DNA from: Apostichopus japonicus | Taxonomy: Eukaryota; Echinodermata; Holothuroidea; Aspidochirotida; Stichopodidae | Direction of reading: 5' to 3' | Length of the DNA stretch: 64,000 nucleotides | Assembly: GCF_037975245.1 (NCBI RefSeq) | Contig: NC_092567.1 | Coordinates: forward strand, 6,756,714 to 6,820,713 | Shown: positions 61,131-64,000 of the stretch, one piece after another | How positions within the stretch are numbered: position 1 is the first letter of the stretch | How the letters are laid out: every line of letters starts with the position of its first letter | Position numbers and translations under genes: made by a program | The notes under the pieces: model-generated | What the model was told of the DNA's origin: nothing | The model's input: only the letters and a program-made list of their open reading frames with translations | Databases searched by the model: none

Positions 61131-64000
61131 GAGAAATGTAATAACCAGCGAATATGGGCAATTTTAGCTGGCAATTACACTAAAGGATGGTAACATTAGG
61201 AGAAGATAAAGCATAAGTACTAAAAATCAAACAATAGAATATGTTTGATCTCAAAAGTAAACCAGCAAAACAAGTTGACCTATAGCAGATTACAAATGAA
61301 CAAGAGAACCAATACTCCTGAATGTAACTGAGCTATTAAAATGTGTGTGTGAAAAAAAGGTACGTTGTATGAAGTTTTAATTGCATACTTCCACTATGGC
61401 AATAACTTGCTCAGAGAGATGACTGTGTACAAGGGGTGATCTTCATTTAAGCCAATGAAGTTTGAGTTGGAGACACAGTATTAAACACTTAGTAAAATTC
61501 AGCCTGAACAGCTGGTGAATCCTTATCACAATTTATACACCTTTTTAAACATTTCAAGAAGTATATTCGCACAGCTGCCACCCTAACACACAACACAGTA
61601 AGTCAAAATACTAATAACTTGAAAAAGTAGTGGGTAGAGAGTACATTTCTCCTTCATTTTTCTAAACTAGGTCAAATCTCCTTCAATCGTCCTGATTTTC
61701 ATATCATCTGTACTTTAACTTGTAAGTACTCATAAACATCCTAACTTACAAAATCGAAAATGATAGCTGGAAATTAGCCAAAAACAACAAGTTCGGTGGC
61801 TCATTTTAGGCATTTTTTTGGCGGATGTACATTACCTAATTGTAGTATGCTACCTTAAGCCTCGTGAAATTTTTCTTCTTCTCCTGAGGTAAACTAAACT
61901 ACAAAGCATTAAAATATCTGTAATTATTTTTCTGTTTGATCCCCAATATCAACTTTTTAAGAGCTCAGTTGGGTCAAATTTGAGCTTGAAATGGATTTCT
62001 TCTCTAGCCTCGTTGCTGTGCTTTCAATCCATCTGTTTCTTACATTCTCTGGAAAAATTCCTTCTGTTGATTATTTTGTACTTCAAAAGTCCTTTATTAT
62101 GCACAAACCTGTCTCCAGGTTTTGCGAGTCCTTTCTAAGGAGATGATAATCGGGCTGGGAGAGGGGGGTCCCAGACCTGGCATAGAGCAAAAGAAACACT
62201 AAATATAAATTTGATCTTATTTGGGATTTAAAGAGTATAAATTCTTCAAGGAGATAACTGAACTGCAGGATAAAAGTTTACAACTGGCAGAAAGCAATTG
62301 AGATTGTAAAGTAGGTGTTTTTAGGTGTTTATTGATTGAGATTTCATTATAGAGGGCGCCCTCTAAACACTGCCTTGTGTTAAATAAGGTTAAAACTAGC
62401 CTCACAATTGACTAGTCAAGGACTGCTATACCACATTTTCCTGTTACATTTACATTTAATGCATATTTGTTCAATTCTACACCTTTCCCATGGTCTGCAA
62501 ATAAGTAAAAGGGGGTTGGTGTTTACCGAGAAGAAGCAAAGTACATCACCAACTAACACTAACAGCTGGATTAAGCCAGGCCATGCCCATGTCAGGGCAC
62601 ATTTTGGGAGAAGCCAGTATATATTTATGCATCTGAACCATGCAAATTGAGGTAGTTGTACTGTACCTTGCAGATTTTGTATATACTTGTGTCTCAATTA
62701 AGGACTCACAAGTCAGAATTTGTTCTATGAATACTGTAAACCAGCCAATTATATAGACCTACTGTATATTGATGATTCTGCCATACATTTTTGACAACTA
62801 CTGTAAGTTACACATAAGTATAGCCCAACACAATGTATTTTAATACAGAGAAGTCAAAATGATACCCAGACTGACAATGACACATGGTAGGAGCACTATG
62901 CTGGCTATACCTGGGACTATAGCATCCCAATTGCTAGTAAACAGCAGAGATCTGTGTTATCCCGGGCTTACTTTCGTTCTAGTTCATTGTTATAACATTA
63001 CTTACCTTCAGGTGTAAATTATGGCAGAAATCATGCTCTTCAACAACAACACTGACACGGCAGGGCTGAATCTGAACTGTATCAACTCTGGAACAATGAA
63101 ATTCCAAGTATAATTTGCTAATTTGTACTGCCCAAACATCATCTATAGTTGTTCAACTGTGTTACTTTTGAATTACCATTGGTAAGTAAATTTCATGAAA
63201 CTTCCTTTCCATAGTCCTTCAACTATGGTAATGCAATCTTGAATTTAAGCCTACTGAAATATGTTGGAGACTTGGAGTAGCATCATCTTCACCATTCTTT
63301 AAAATAATGTCAAACATTACAAAATGCAAGTTGCTATGTGAGACAAAAGCTCAGCCAAAAGTGAGTTATATATATGATCTCAACCCTGAAAATCCATTTT
63401 TTTAGCTAAATAAGAATTTCCCCCCTCAAAATCACTCAAGCATGAAATCATGAAACATTTCACCTGAAATATCAACGGCTACAGTAGCCTGACCATGTTA
63501 GCCTATAATTTGCTTTTTTGGGGCTAAACTGAGAGAAATCACATTTCTTATAAGCGTACCACAAAATTTTATTCTTCTCCATTGACTAACACACTAAACT
63601 TGTCTTCCTTAGAGGGCCCCTAGAGCATAGAAGATATGCCCTTTATGGCATTCCTACCCATTTCCTCATAGCTGATGACTTGGCCTATCATGGCACTTGT
63701 TAATCCCATACCTTTAATGTCAAGATTTTGAGCTGCAAGGGGTGAAAGTTTAGAGCAGTGGTCCCGCTCCTTTGAAATGGCTATCCGGGCAAAATCTCAC
63801 CATTTCTACTTCATTTTTCTAAGATAGGTCAAATCTCCTTCAATCGTCCTGATTTTCATATCATCTGTACTTTAACTTATATTCTTAAAACTGTCCTAGT
63901 AATAAAATCAGTGATGATACCTGGAAATAAGCCCAAAAATAATTTTCCTGAGGGTGGCCGATATACATTGCCTTATTGTGGTCTAAGTGGTCAGTCTGAT
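61131..64000. other. Gene-free right end with direct repeats
   Basis: A 53-bp perfect direct repeat (61669-61721 and 63826-63878, beginning AGGTCAAATCTCCTTCAATC) sits in longer similar flanks (about 61641-61850 and 63799-64000), about 2.16 kb apart. The second copy may run off the window. Frames around 62408-62697 on both strands are unrecognised. Confidence 0.55.

Noticed and set aside
61641-64000. Pair of LTRs enclosing a retroelement
   Set aside because: The repeats are diverged outside 53 bp, lack TG..CA ends, primer-binding site and any gag/pol frame between them.

Overview
This window looks like nuclear DNA of a marine invertebrate animal, most plausibly an echinoderm (a sea cucumber would fit). 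It is AT-rich, has long introns with consensus GT/AG borders, and carries no bacterial-type operons, rRNA or recognisable intact tRNA. It is crowded with small non-autonomous DNA transposons and with long runs of C or G. The taxon is an inference from repeat style and from the LRR gene type; no sequence here proves it.

One gene is well supported. On the + strand, five coding segments (13764-13972, 21995-22071, 28320-28378, 35803-35838, 39522-39569) join in one open frame with matching intron phases. Together they encode the last 142 residues of a leucine-rich-repeat protein, probably of the NLR/NACHT-LRR kind expanded in echinoderms. A short 3' UTR intron (39572-40300) and a poly(A) signal at 40868 complete the 3' end. 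Only 429 coding bases lie in about 26 kb. The 5' exons (and any NACHT or death-fold domain) are not visible and should lie upstream.

The rest is mostly transposon-derived. 1117-1390: a fold-back element with a telomere-like core. 2051-4935: a three-level nest of hAT-type elements, each with a perfect 8-bp target site duplication (TSD). 8627-10749 and 41567-43693: two near-identical 2.1-kb composite elements in opposite orientation, with different 5-bp TSDs and the same nested insertions, bracketing the visible gene. Single MITEs with TSDs sit at 19209-19834, 21212-21713 and 57037-57392; a hAT-like element without a clear TSD lies at 52145-52709. TTAA-flanked elements lie at 27229-27848 and 35249-35595. 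A hairpin-forming core of about 43 bp occurs 11 times and is shared by element families with unrelated termini.

Introns also hold a diverged tandem duplication (28832-29785, 30785-31530, weaker third copy near 33850-34370), a tRNA-derived SINE-like insert (29205-29445), tandem arrays with a period near 136-140 bp, and microsatellites including (TA)n at 54532-54677. From about 44 kb to the end no gene could be supported; the region holds repeats, one inverted duplication (58541/59103) and unassigned short ORFs. No transposase or reverse transcriptase reading frame is present.
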